From the NCBI GenBank assembly GCA_041671545.1, contig JBAZBI010000007.1:1-64000 (forward strand): a stretch of 64,000 bases of DNA, in the 5' to 3' direction. A program made the translations under genes and the position numbers. The stretch is from UBA1563 sp041671545 (GTDB lineage: Bacteria > Bacteroidota > Ignavibacteria > Ignavibacteriales > Ignavibacteriaceae). The notes below the pieces were generated by a model that was given only the letters and a program-made list of their open reading frames with translations, was not told the DNA's origin and did no database searches. Below are positions 6,341 through 17,200 of the stretch, piece after piece. The stretch's first letter is position 1. Each line of letters starts with the position of its first letter.

Positions 6341-7819
6341 ATGAAAAAAAATTTTTTTGAAAGTTTCAAAAACTACCGTTTTGAGTTTAAACATTTGACC
6401 GTTTTCTTTTTTGTGTTGTTAATTTTTCAAATGGGCATCTCATTCATAAATAAAGTGGCGGTTAATAAATTTTTAACAAAAACGCAGGAATGGTATAAAC
6501 GGGATTCAGCAGAAAGATTTGCAAATATTACTACTACTTCGCTGGAATTGATTGTTGAAACGGTAAAGCCGGTGGATGTTCTTCAGCCTGAGGAAAAGAG
6601 AAAAATTATTCAAGCATTTAATATTGTATTAAGCCAGCAAATACCGCAGCAAAATGTTCAGGAAATTTCTTTGTTGGTTTCCGATGGCAAAAAAATTTAT
6701 TCGATAAAAGACGGTGATGTTTTGTATTCATACCTGTACGATAACCAATTGCCGCTTCCTTTATCAACAAACGGAATTAACAATGAAACCATTAAGCTTT
6801 ATAAAAATTTTAGGAATGAAGTTTTTTCAACCGAAAGGATTAAAAGTGTTTTGGTAGATAATAGCACCTTCTCTATTTTCGTGCCGTTCATTCCCAGAGG
6901 TGAATACGTTGGTATTTTGTATATGAAGTATGCCCCTGACCTAACACAGATAACCAAAGAAATTGCTGCAGGTTACGATGAAATGGGAATAATATATTCT
7001 TCGCTGATTATTTTTGGATTGTTGGGAATGTATTACATCTCATCATATACTCTTAAGGAAAGAGACAAGGTTCAGCACAAGCTTCTTGAAGAACAGGAAA
7101 GCCGTATAAAGGAAAAAGTTGTACATGAAAATGAAGCAATGTTTACAAAGAGAATTTATCATACCCATCATAAAGCCGAAAAAATTATGGGCTTTATAAA
7201 AGAAGATATTATGCAATTATCAGTTGATACAATGGAGGAAATAAAATACCGCATTATGAAATATGCTCATTTTGTTTCGCGAGTTATTTATGATATGAAA
7301 TGGTATGAACCCCCCATTCAAACGATAAGAAATCCATTGTTTCAAACTAATCTAAATGGACTCGTTCGATTCATTACAAAGAATATTTTTCTCAGAGCAA
7401 AAAGTACTATTGAAGTCGTGAAATTTAATCTTGAGCTTGATGATAAACTTCCCATGCTCCCAATTAATGAATATGTTATCTGGGAAATTATTGAACCATT
7501 AATACAAAACAGTATTGAGCATGCATGTCTAAATAATTTAATTATCACAATTAAAACCGAGTATTTCCCCAATAGCAGATCGGCAAGGTTAATTATTCAA
7601 GATAACGGTACCGGAATTAAAAAAGAATTATTAGAAGAAGATTCTTCCGGAATAAAAAAAGTTTTTCTTGAGAATACATCAACAAAATCAGAAAAGGGAA
7701 GAAACAGCGGCTACGGTTGTTATCTTGCCTATACTATGGCAAAAGAAAGATGCGGCTGGCAACTTGATGCACAAAATATTGATGGCGGCTGCCAGTTTAT
7801 AATAACTTTACAAATTTAA
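6341..7819 (+). CDS. Membrane histidine kinase
   Basis: A 492-residue sensor kinase. It has a first membrane span at about 20-40, a periplasmic region of roughly 175 residues, a second span at about 217-235 and a coiled linker. A helical region with a His cluster follows (HTHH at 274-277). The C-terminal ATPase domain shows an N-box (WEIIEPLIQNSIEHA), a DNGTGI G1 box and a GYGCYLAYTMAKERCGW G2-type segment. The phospho-acceptor helix is not a standard HisKA sequence, so the acceptor His is uncertain. It lies between the solute-binding protein and the response regulator with short gaps, so a three-gene sensory operon is likely. Confidence 0.85.
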   Translation: MKKNFFESFKNYRFEFKHLTVFFFVLLIFQMGISFINKVAVNKFLTKTQEWYKRDSAERFANITTTSLELIVETVKPVDVLQPEEKRKIIQAFNIVLSQQIPQQNVQEISLLVSDGKKIYSIKDGDVLYSYLYDNQLPLPLSTNGINNETIKLYKNFRNEVFSTERIKSVLVDNSTFSIFVPFIPRGEYVGILYMKYAPDLTQITKEIAAGYDEMGIIYSSLIIFGLLGMYYISSYTLKERDKVQHKLLEEQESRIKEKVVHENEAMFTKRIYHTHHKAEKIMGFIKEDIMQLSVDTMEEIKYRIMKYAHFVSRVIYDMKWYEPPIQTIRNPLFQTNLNGLVRFITKNIFLRAKSTIEVVKFNLELDDKLPMLPINEYVIWEIIEPLIQNSIEHACLNNLIITIKTEYFPNSRSARLIIQDNGTGIKKELLEEDSSGIKKVFLENTSTKSEKGRNSGYGCYLAYTMAKERCGWQLDAQNIDGGCQFIITLQI

Positions 7820-7835
7820 TAAATGTGACTACTCT

Positions 7836-9293
7836 ATGTTAAACTCAAAATCAGAAATAAAAATCTTACTTATTGAAGATGAAGAATACGATATTAAACG
7901 TGTTGAAAATACAATAAGACCTTTTAACGACAGCATTAAAATCATCTCGGCTGTTTCCAGCGGAATTGAAGCAATTGACCTGCTGAAAAATAATCCGTCT
8001 AATTATGATGTAGTTATAATGGACTACCAAATATCCGGCGGACTAATGGGGGAAGCATTAATTAAACAAATAAAAGAAATTGACCCGCTATACCAAATTA
8101 TTGTAATTACTAAGATCACGCTTAATATCGCCAATCTTGATTATGCAAATGCTCTTATAGCTGCAGGCGCTTATTGGTATTGTACAAAATATCCCGGTGA
8201 CATGCAATACATATACCAGCCAACCGATTTTATCTTAAGCATAGTTAATGCATTTGAAAAAAGAAAGATTGAGCAGGAACGAACAAAATCCAAAAATAAG
8301 TTGTCAAAAGGCATCGATGATATTTTGGAAAAAAGAAAAATTATCGGCGCATCAGTTGTAATTGAAGATTTAAAAAAGAGGATTATAAAATGCGCCAACA
8401 GCAATGCCAGCATTCTAATCTGTGGCGCATCAGGAACCGGGAAGGAACTGGTGGCTACAAATATTCATTACAATAGCGAAAGGAAATTCGAAAGTTTTAT
8501 ACCTATTAATTGTGGCAGCATACCGCAGGAACTGATAGAGAGTGAGCTTTTTGGTTATGAAAAAGGGGCATTTACCGGTGCAAACAAAAACAAACCAGGT
8601 CTCTTCGAAATAGCTAATCATGGGACAATTTTTTTAGATGAAGTAACAGAACTCCCTCTTTCTTCTCAAGTAAAGCTTCTAAGAGTTTTGCAGGAAGGTG
8701 AACTTGAAAAAATTGGACGTATCGAAAAAGTAAAAACAGATGTTAGAATTATCTCCGCTACAAATAAAGATATTGGAAAAGAAATTGAGGAAAACAGATT
8801 TCGTCGTGATTTATATTATAGGTTGAATGTTATTCAAATAAATGTTCCTGAATTAAATAAAAGAATGGAAGATATCCCTCTACTTCTTGATAACTTTATA
8901 GAATTATATTGTGAAGAATCAAAGCGTAAAAAACCGTCTATTAAACGTGAAGCCATTGATATGCTTGCCAGGTATGAGTGGCCTGGAAATGTTAGAGAGT
9001 TGAAAAACGTAATACAACGCCTCCTTTTTGATTCGGAGGATGTTATAACTACAGATGATATAAAACATGCTCTTATAAAACTACCGGCAAAAAATTTTAG
9101 CATGGAGTATCTTTTTGAAAATTTATTAGAAACAAAAGAAATTCTGCCGCTTCAGCAAGTTAAAAGAATTTTTAAAATGAAGTATCTTTCGTTTGCTCGA
9201 GATAATTCTTCATCCGATGCGGAAACTGCCGAGAAGCTTAATTTGGCTCCACCAAACTATCATCGCTTGTGTAAAGAATTAGGATTAAAATAA
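7836..9293 (+). CDS. Sigma-54-dependent response regulator (NtrC type)
   Basis: A 485-residue activator. The receiver domain has acidic residues E14/D15 and phospho-acceptor D63 (VVIMDYQ). The AAA+ domain has Walker A GASGTGKE at 197-204, the sigma-54 contact loop GAFTGA at 244-249, Walker B ending in D268 (DEVTELP), and an FRRDLYYRLNV arm. The C-terminal helix-turn-helix is a Fis-like stretch ending NYHRLCKELGLK. It should activate sigma-54 promoters in response to the upstream kinase. The most likely targets are the symporter/TonB/glycosidase genes that follow. Confidence 0.93.
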   Translation: MLNSKSEIKILLIEDEEYDIKRVENTIRPFNDSIKIISAVSSGIEAIDLLKNNPSNYDVVIMDYQISGGLMGEALIKQIKEIDPLYQIIVITKITLNIANLDYANALIAAGAYWYCTKYPGDMQYIYQPTDFILSIVNAFEKRKIEQERTKSKNKLSKGIDDILEKRKIIGASVVIEDLKKRIIKCANSNASILICGASGTGKELVATNIHYNSERKFESFIPINCGSIPQELIESELFGYEKGAFTGANKNKPGLFEIANHGTIFLDEVTELPLSSQVKLLRVLQEGELEKIGRIEKVKTDVRIISATNKDIGKEIEENRFRRDLYYRLNVIQINVPELNKRMEDIPLLLDNFIELYCEESKRKKPSIKREAIDMLARYEWPGNVRELKNVIQRLLFDSEDVITTDDIKHALIKLPAKNFSMEYLFENLLETKEILPLQQVKRIFKMKYLSFARDNSSSDAETAEKLNLAPPNYHRLCKELGLK

Positions 9294-9555
9294 AAATTTT
9301 TAGGTGATCAAAGGAAAGCTTAAAGCAGCACCTTGTAAAAAATTCAAAATGAATTTATTTTTTTAACCTTTGATTCCTTGTCAAGTTCAGGATATGCACT
9401 TTGATTTTTGAAATTCTCTATCAATTAGTGTTTTTGACTTAAACCCATCATGAATCTTATCCTAAAAGACAATAATGCGTTATCCTTTACGATAAGTCAC
9501 ATCGTCAGTATTTAAATACTGCATTCAATTTTTCCTAATTATCCATTTATTCTCA
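9294..9555. other. Intergenic region upstream of symporter
   Basis: About 260 AT-rich bases without a gene. It probably carries activator sites for the sigma-54 regulator just upstream, but I see no clear repeated operator. Confidence 0.4.
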
Positions 9556-11100
9556 TTGGCATATCCTTTGAGTTATAATGATACATTAAAATTTTTGAAA
9601 GCTGTGAATATTTTTAATTCGTATGAAAATATTGTAATCCTGTTAAGTTTAACTTTGGTTTTAATAATCGGATTATATTCCGCAAGGAAAGTGGGAAGTA
9701 ATTATCCCGCATATTTTTTTGCCAATAAAAAAGAAAGTTGGATAAGTGTAGGGCTGTCTCTTTTTGCCGTAAATTCTTTTAGTGAGTATTTCTTGATAGC
9801 AGTTTCACTAAGTTTCTTTGCTTGGTGGGCAATAATTCCAATTGAAATTGTATCGATGGTTTTCCTCTTTTTCTTCGGATATTATCTTCTCCCCATGTTC
9901 ATAAAAGAAAAGACCGCTACTGTAAACGAAATTTTTGAAAAGCTTTTCAATAAAAAAGCTCGTTTGATACTTTCCGCATTATCAATCATTTCTTCCCTTT
10001 CTTTTAAACTATCTCTAATATTACTTTCCGCAGGCATATTGTTTTATGATATTCTCGGCTGGAATTTTAATGCATTCATTTTATTAATGCTATTAATATC
10101 CGGTATTTTTACTGTCGCCGGAGGATTAACTTCAATTATAAAAATTCAGTTTTTCCAATTCGCTCTGTTACTAATTTCTACAATACTATTAGTAATCTTT
10201 GGTATTACAAAGTTTGGAAACCTGGATGGAATATTTTCCAACGTATCAAACAGCAGCTTTAACTTTGCTAAGCTTGATTATCTTGGAAATGTAAACTGGA
10301 TCGAAATAATTCTTTTTGCTCCAATTGCAGGATTCTGGTATTGGTACACAGATCAGCATATTACACAGAGAATTCTCGCTGGTTCTGATTATAGTACAAT
10401 TAAAAAGGGAATTACCTTTAGCTTTGTACTAAAACTCATTCCGATTGTATTTTTTGCTTCCCTTGGATTGATAGCAAGTGCGTTAACGACGGATATTAGC
10501 TGGGATAAAATTTTTTCTACATTAATTAACAGCGAAAATTTTTCCGAAACTTTACGTCTAGTTATTCTCTTCAGCTTATCTTTAGTTCTTGTACAATCTT
10601 TTTCTTCCATTTTGATTTCCACCTCAACATTAATAACTGTTGATTTTTTTGAATCGCACTATGGAATTACTAATGGAAATAAGCTTGTTCTAATTGGACG
10701 TTTTACAATTTTCATCATAGTCATTAGCGTTATTTTTCTTATCCCCTTTGTGGATTTGAAAAATCCACAACTCTACATTAATTTATTGCGCTACCAAATT
10801 TATACAGCAGCACCCTTAGCAGCTGTTTTCGCTTTTGTATTTTTCTATAAAAGAATAACATATGCCGGGATGCTTGCCGGGCTTATCATTGGTGAAGCAG
10901 CAGCAATATTCCGAATAGTGATCGAACTGTATGCAAAATCATTTTCAATAATTGAGGAAATAATTTTACCGCTATTTTATCTAACAGCCTTTCAAGTGTC
11001 AATAATTATTTTCTTACTTTCTTCAAGTATGATCTTGTTGATAAGTCATTTAAAATTTGCTCCCAAAATTCAATTAATAAATTTATTTAGAAAGGTTTAA
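9556..11100 (+). CDS. Sodium:solute symporter (SSS/SGLT family)
   Basis: About 514 residues with some 13 hydrophobic spans. It begins with an SSS-type first helix, continues through a span with YPAYFFANKKESW, and has the PIAGFWYWYTDQHITQRILAG signature (about 255-275), strongly typical of SGLT-like sugar carriers. It probably imports a sugar with Na+ across the inner membrane. The longest frame starts at TTG 9556, which lacks a ribosome site and overlaps a possible sigma-54 promoter. GTG 9604 is an alternative start just before the first span. It lies between the sensor operon and the TonB receptor. Confidence 0.88.
   Translation: MAYPLSYNDTLKFLKAVNIFNSYENIVILLSLTLVLIIGLYSARKVGSNYPAYFFANKKESWISVGLSLFAVNSFSEYFLIAVSLSFFAWWAIIPIEIVSMVFLFFFGYYLLPMFIKEKTATVNEIFEKLFNKKARLILSALSIISSLSFKLSLILLSAGILFYDILGWNFNAFILLMLLISGIFTVAGGLTSIIKIQFFQFALLLISTILLVIFGITKFGNLDGIFSNVSNSSFNFAKLDYLGNVNWIEIILFAPIAGFWYWYTDQHITQRILAGSDYSTIKKGITFSFVLKLIPIVFFASLGLIASALTTDISWDKIFSTLINSENFSETLRLVILFSLSLVLVQSFSSILISTSTLITVDFFESHYGITNGNKLVLIGRFTIFIIVISVIFLIPFVDLKNPQLYINLLRYQIYTAAPLAAVFAFVFFYKRITYAGMLAGLIIGEAAAIFRIVIELYAKSFSIIEEIILPLFYLTAFQVSIIIFLLSSSMILLISHLKFAPKIQLINLFRKV
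9557..9571 (+). promoter_or_regulatory. Candidate sigma-54 -24/-12 element
   Basis: TGGCATATCCTTTGA has GG and GA dinucleotides separated by ten bases, close to the TGGCAC-N5-TTGC consensus but with GA in place of GC at -12. It follows a sigma-54 activator gene. It overlaps the longest possible start of the symporter gene. If it is real, the true start is further downstream. Confidence 0.3.
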
Positions 11101-11102
11101 GT

Positions 11103-11282
11103 ATGCTAAAAGTCTTTAGTGAAAAGCATATCTTTCATGCCTGCCGGGAAGATATGTTCAGTCAAATACTTTTAGAAATAATAATTATTGTGTCAGTAGC
11201 GAAAGATAGAATTGACAAATCGCTTGCACTGATAAAATTGTTTAACAACACTCAATATTTCCATCAAGTTAATTTGAAATGA
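11103..11282 (+). CDS. Hypothetical 59-residue protein
   Basis: An ATG two bases after the symporter stop opens a 59-residue frame (MLKVFSEKHIFHACRED...). It has an Ile-rich middle and no recognised motif. No good ribosome site is visible. It may be only a chance frame in the 250-base spacer before the TonB receptor gene. Confidence 0.2.
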   Translation: MLKVFSEKHIFHACREDMFSQILLEIIIIVSVAKDRIDKSLALIKLFNNTQYFHQVNLK

Positions 11283-11384
11283 AAATTAGAAAAAGGAATA
11301 CAAATAAAATGGAAGTAATTACAATAAACCAAAGAGATCAAAAGATAAACCTAAATGTTAAAGCCTATTCTTGTGGGAGTGAAA

Positions 11385-14180
11385 ATGCATCCTATTAAAA
11401 AATCATTTCCTTTTTTGGTGCTATTGATCCTTTACTCAACTTTTTCGTCATACGGACAAACGGGGAAAATAAAAGGTTTCGTTAAAGACGGTGAAACGGG
11501 GGAAGGTTTACCATCTGTTAGTATTATTATTCGGGGACTTAATATCGGGGCAGCCGCCGATTTAGATGGGAATTATTTAATATTAAATGTCCCGCCGGGT
11601 AAGTACGAAATAAAAGCTTCTGCGATCGGGTATCAAAACTACATTTATCAACAAGTTAATGTATCAAGCGACTTGACAACGAGTCTAAATTTTGTCTTGG
11701 TCCCCAAGAGTATTGAGTTAAGCAAAGAAATAATTGTTGTAGCCAAAAGAAATATTGTGACGAAAGATCTTACTTCATCAACTGCAATAATAAACAGCAG
11801 CGATATGGCAGCTCTTCCAGTAACAGAATTCAAAGATATTCTTCAATTACAAGCCGGAATTGTTGGAGAGAGTGTAAGAGGAGGAAGAAAAGGGGAAGTT
11901 CTTTATACTGTAGACGGCGTATCGTTAACTGATTTATATGATAACTCTCTGGGCGTTGATGTAAACACTAATGCAATACAAGAGTTACAATTTATCAGCG
12001 GTGCATTCAATGCGGAATACGGGAAAGCACTTTCCGGAGTTGTAAATCTAGCAACTAAAGAAGGGAACAATAAATTCACCGGTACAGTTACAACGTACAT
12101 CGGAAACCATTTAAGTAACCATACAAATGTTTTTAGACATATTGATAAAATAAATCCTTTTTCAATTAGAAATTATGAAGGAAGTTTAAGTGGTCCGGTG
12201 ATAAATGATAATTTGTATTTCTTTACGACTGCCAGGTATATCTATGATGACGGCTATTATTATGGGAAGCGCGTTTATAATCCGTGGGACATTACAAAAA
12301 TGACTAATCCTGAAGGAGTTGGTACCGAGAGATATTCAATCCAACAGACTGGAGATGGTCAATATGTACCGATGAATTCTAGTGATAGAATTAGTTTACA
12401 CGGAAGACTCTCATTAATAACAATCCCCAATATTAAAATTAGTCTTACATCAATGTTTAACAAGGAAAAATTCAAAGAATATAATCATGCCTATGCATAT
12501 AATCCGGATGGTGATTTAAATAGATTCCAATGGGCTACGACAAACATTTTCAGTTTAACACACACTTTGGGAGCCAACACATTTTATAGGATAAACCTTT
12601 CCTACTACCATAAAAATTATGAACATTATGTTTATAAAGATATCAACGATCCAAGATGGACAAATGATTTATTGCTTCAACAAGCGCCTTCCGAATCTCC
12701 CAGTTTTTTAACAGGTGGAACTCGTGATGATCGCATTGACAGGGAAACTTCCAGCTTAGCAGTTAAGTATGATTTAACATCTCAAATTCATAAAAATCAC
12801 CTATTAAAAGTCGGTTTTGAATTAGACAAAAACATGTTGCACAATCGTGAGATGAGATTATTAAAATGGAAAGATAGGAATGGTAACGGGTTATATGATG
12901 CCGGGGAAGATGGAATGGAAAATCCTGATATCACATTAGATCCTTTTGTAAGAATGAGAATTCCGGATGCAAATGATCCAAATGAAAACCTAAGCATCAA
13001 CCAGATAACAGCAAATCCTTTAGAATTTTCCGCTTATGTTCAAGATAAAATTGAATTTGATGATCTGATTATTAACGTTGGAGTTAGATTGGATTATTTT
13101 TCACCGGATGGAAAAATACTAACTGATCCAAATGATCCCGATATTTATCGTCCAAGAAAACCGGAAAACATACTAAAATCACTCGATGAACGGAGAACCT
13201 ATTGGTATAAAAAAGCAACTGATAAAATTGCCATTAGCCCGCGTATCGGTTTTGCATTTCCTATAACCGCAACCGGTGTTGTGCATTTTTCTTACGGTCA
13301 TTTTTTTCAAATTCCAAAATATTCTCTTCTCTACGCCAACCCTGAATATAAATTCGGCACCGGCGCAGGCAATCTTGGTATAGCTGGTAATCCGGATTTA
13401 AAACCGGAACAAACAATCAGTGGTGAAATCGGATTACAGCAAGCTCTTGCCGAAGATGTAGTAATTGATGTTACTGCATATTTCAGAGATATAAGAAATT
13501 TAACAGGTACAAGAGCCGATGAAATTTATTTTTACGGAAAGTCATCAACATATAGTCAATACGTAAATAGTGATTTTGGTTTTGTTAAAGGATTGATAGT
13601 TTCCGTGAATAAGAGTTTCGGAAGTTCCTGGTCTGCAAGGCTTGATTATACTTTGCAGTCTGCAAAAGGGAACGCATCCGACCCCAACCGGGTTAGAAAT
13701 TTAATTGCATCAAACACTCAACCTGAAGTCCAACTCATTCCATTAGATTGGGATCAAACCCATACGCTAAACTTATCCATGAATTATACAAACCCGTCGA
13801 ATTGGGGCGGTAGTATTTTATTCCAATATGGAAGCGGTTTTCCTTATACTCCCGACCAATCAATGCAACTATCAAAATTGCTAAGCAACAGTGAAATTAA
13901 ACCTTACACATTAAGTGTAGATCTTAAAGTGTACTATGATTTAATGCTGCTTAATAGTTTAAGACTTTCATTCTTCGCCAGAGTTTACAATCTGTTTGAT
14001 ACCGAAAACCAACTTAACGTTTACAGTGATAGTGGTACGGCGGATTTTACTATCGAAGAATATATCAGGCATAGAAATAATAGTCCTGAAATAATAAACT
14101 CAATCAACGAATATTACCGTAACCCGGCCTATTATTCCGAACCCCGCAGGGTGGAATTAGGTCTTTCATTCTTCTTCTAG
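11385..14180 (+). CDS. TonB-dependent outer-membrane receptor (SusC-like)
   Basis: Start taken at ATG 11385, which has a TGGGAGTG site and directly gives a signal peptide (MHPIKKSFPFLVLLILYS). A longer frame from 11355 would add ten residues. After the signal comes a carboxypeptidase-regulatory-like domain (GKIKGFVKDGETGEGLPSVS to about 90 residues on). The plug domain (GGRKGEVLYTVDGVSL) and a 22-strand-type barrel ending in LSFFF follow. It imports large substrates by TonB energy, here presumably malto-oligosaccharides. No SusD gene follows. Instead there is a giant secreted protein 20 bases later. Confidence 0.92.
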   Translation: MHPIKKSFPFLVLLILYSTFSSYGQTGKIKGFVKDGETGEGLPSVSIIIRGLNIGAAADLDGNYLILNVPPGKYEIKASAIGYQNYIYQQVNVSSDLTTSLNFVLVPKSIELSKEIIVVAKRNIVTKDLTSSTAIINSSDMAALPVTEFKDILQLQAGIVGESVRGGRKGEVLYTVDGVSLTDLYDNSLGVDVNTNAIQELQFISGAFNAEYGKALSGVVNLATKEGNNKFTGTVTTYIGNHLSNHTNVFRHIDKINPFSIRNYEGSLSGPVINDNLYFFTTARYIYDDGYYYGKRVYNPWDITKMTNPEGVGTERYSIQQTGDGQYVPMNSSDRISLHGRLSLITIPNIKISLTSMFNKEKFKEYNHAYAYNPDGDLNRFQWATTNIFSLTHTLGANTFYRINLSYYHKNYEHYVYKDINDPRWTNDLLLQQAPSESPSFLTGGTRDDRIDRETSSLAVKYDLTSQIHKNHLLKVGFELDKNMLHNREMRLLKWKDRNGNGLYDAGEDGMENPDITLDPFVRMRIPDANDPNENLSINQITANPLEFSAYVQDKIEFDDLIINVGVRLDYFSPDGKILTDPNDPDIYRPRKPENILKSLDERRTYWYKKATDKIAISPRIGFAFPITATGVVHFSYGHFFQIPKYSLLYANPEYKFGTGAGNLGIAGNPDLKPEQTISGEIGLQQALAEDVVIDVTAYFRDIRNLTGTRADEIYFYGKSSTYSQYVNSDFGFVKGLIVSVNKSFGSSWSARLDYTLQSAKGNASDPNRVRNLIASNTQPEVQLIPLDWDQTHTLNLSMNYTNPSNWGGSILFQYGSGFPYTPDQSMQLSKLLSNSEIKPYTLSVDLKVYYDLMLLNSLRLSFFARVYNLFDTENQLNVYSDSGTADFTIEEYIRHRNNSPEIINSINEYYRNPAYYSEPRRVELGLSFFF

Positions 14181-14200
14181 AAATCAGGCGGATCATAACT

Positions 14201-17200
14201 ATGAAAAAAAACAGAGTAGTTTTCTTATTAATGCTAATTTCAATCGTAAGCATAAGAGCCCAACAAATAGGAAAAGGCACAGCGACCGAACAAAAGAGTA
14301 ATGTGCATGACGGTAACCGTGTAAAGACGGTCTTCAGTAACTGGGGAGTAATTGCACAACCCGGTACCGAGGGTCCTGCAGGTGGTTGGAAATATGTAAC
14401 TAATAAATATGTCGGCGATGTTTCGCCATTAGTTGGTGTCAGCCTGCCGGTAATGGATTATAATGCCGACGGTAAAATTGATACGCTATATTCCATCATC
14501 ACAACAAATGTTACCGGACACGGAGATGGAGATATGGCTCCGGGTAATACAAAGCCATGGACGTTTGAACCGATTCCCGGTTTCGCTAATGAACGGATAG
14601 CTATGAGTCATCAGCCCGGAACGTGGCCGTTATTTTGGCCTGACCAACCAAAATGGGTTGATGAAAAAGGACATGCCGAATGGAACGGATACTTTGGTCG
14701 TGGACAGATGAACGCCGATCAGGAAAGCTATTTTATGATGGATGATAACTGTGATGAAAAATTCTATACAAATTACAAATTCATACCTGATTCAACAGAT
14801 CCTTCAAGAAGAGGACAGGCAATACGCGTTGCTGCAAGAGGTCTTCAATGGGCAGATTTTTTAGCGCAGGATGTGATTTTCTGGTTATATGAGATTACAA
14901 ATATTGGAACAACTGTCTATAATCAAGCAGTATTCGGAGCGCTTGTCGGCACCTATGTCGGGCTGCCGGGTAACGAATATCTGGATGATGCTTCCTTTTT
15001 TAATGTTCGGGAGAATATTACCTACTCGTGGGATTACGATCATTACGTCAACCCCAGCGCAAATCCGTTATGGCAGGGTCCAAGAAATGAAGTCGGTTAC
15101 ATCGCTTATTCGTTCTTGGAGTCACCTGGTAATAAATATGATGGTATTGATAACGATGGCGACAGCAGAGGCAACGATCCCTATTTCACAGCAGATGATT
15201 TTAACGAACGGACTATACACTCAGGACAAAAGTTAATTCTTATTGATAGGAACAATTATCAACGCTCCGAATTTATCATGCCTAATTATACTATAAATGT
15301 TGGATCTCTTGGCAAAACATTCCGCCTTGTTCCCGACTCGACAATACTGGCTGAAGGAAATTTAGATAAAAACGGAGCACTCAATAAAAATGCCTACGAC
15401 GGTTATGATAACGATCTTGATGGTTTAATCGATGAGAACTATCAATTGCATTATAGACAATATAAAATAGAGGCTACTACCAAAAAAGTGTTGATTGATA
15501 CGCTCAATCCTTTGAAGTACACGAGTTATTTGTCAAATCTAACCAAATTAAGTCAAATGATTGATGAGGCAAGGGATGATGGTATTGATAACGATAATGA
15601 TTGGAGCAAAGATATAACTGGGAAAGTAATGCTCGATGAACATGGGAATTTAATTGATGACACAGGAAAAGATGGAAAGCTGAATACTAATGATGAAGGA
15701 GAAAAAGATGGAATTCCGACTTTGGGAGAATCGAATTTTGACAAAACCGATGTCGATGAATCCGATCAAATTGGTTTAACGAGTTTTCATTATTTCGTCC
15801 CGTCAAACGACATCAATTTGGGGAACGAGAACGATATGTGGAGAAGAATGAAACCGGGTACTTTTGACGTACCTACTTCAGTCCAGAATAACGTTGCTAC
15901 AAGAGGAGAGGATGGCGATTTTATTTATGGGTCAGGATATTTCCCTTTACTTCCGGGTGCGACTGAAAGATTTTCACTTGCCTTCAGTTTTGGTGAAGAT
16001 TATCCGTCAACTATTAAAACAAAAAAGGTTGCTCAAACAATCTATAATGCGAATTACAATTTTCCAAAACCACCGAATACTCCAACGCTGACGGCAACAC
16101 CCGGTGATCGAAAAGTAATCCTTTATTGGGATAAGGTCGCTGAAAATTCGATAGATCCTGTTTCAAGAGAAAATGATTTTGAAGGATACATGATTTATAA
16201 ATCTACTGATCCAAATTTCAACGACATTATGACAGTAACTGATAAAGATGGAAATCCGAAAAGGTATAAATCTTTAAAACAATTTGATCTTCAAGATAAT
16301 GTTAAAGGAATATTTGTCCCTAGTCAGGAATTAATGGAATTAAGAAATGGTGTTCCTTTTTATTTAGGCGAGGAGACGGGAATACAAAACACCTATATTG
16401 ATGAAGACGTTAAAAACGGAGTTACCTATTTCTATGCGGTTTGTGCTTATGATAAAGGTTTAGCGGAGAAAAATATTTTCCCTGCTGAAAATTCTCATAT
16501 CATTTCGGTCGACATAAACGGGAACTATTCCCCGGGTATTAACTGCGCTGTTGTAATTCCAAACGCGCCTGTTGCCGGATATATTCCGCCGAAAGAAGGC
16601 GAAAAATTAACGCGTGTTTCCGGCAATTCTAAAGCTATACCGTACTACTCAATTGTTGATCCTACAAAAGTTAAAAGTTCAGGATACCAGGTAAGTTTTA
16701 TTGATTCTCTCCAGGCAGGTATTCCAATCGCATATGCTTACAGCGTAAAAGATATAACTACTGGTGAGGAGATTTATAAAAAGAATTTGTATTTCAAACA
16801 AAGTAACAACGATGTATTTGACGGCGTGACTTTGCATTTTGATACTCGTTTCCAAAATGGCGATAGTGTAAAAGCTGATGTTGAAAATAGTTTTTGGAAT
16901 AACAATGTTGAAAAAAATCTACGCTTTAGCGTGCAACCATTCAACTTTGTCGGTTACCCGAAAGGAGTAAGAGAAACGGAATCATACGCTATAGTCTTCG
17001 GGGCAAAATATGATAAGCAATCAACAGCTAATTTGTTGAAGCTTCCTGTGCCTGCTAAGAAAACCAATATGGAAATCTTCAATATTTCTAATCCGTCCGA
17101 ACCTAGAAAATTGCCATTCGCATATATAACGCTGGATACGATACTCAGCAAGGGCGACCGCGTCATGCTGGCTACAGCGGATACAACTTCATTCACATGG

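Noticed and set aside
14889..15236. 115-codon plus-strand frame inside the giant secreted protein
   Set aside because: It is an alternative frame within an 1155-codon gene with signal peptide and repeats. It shows no motif.
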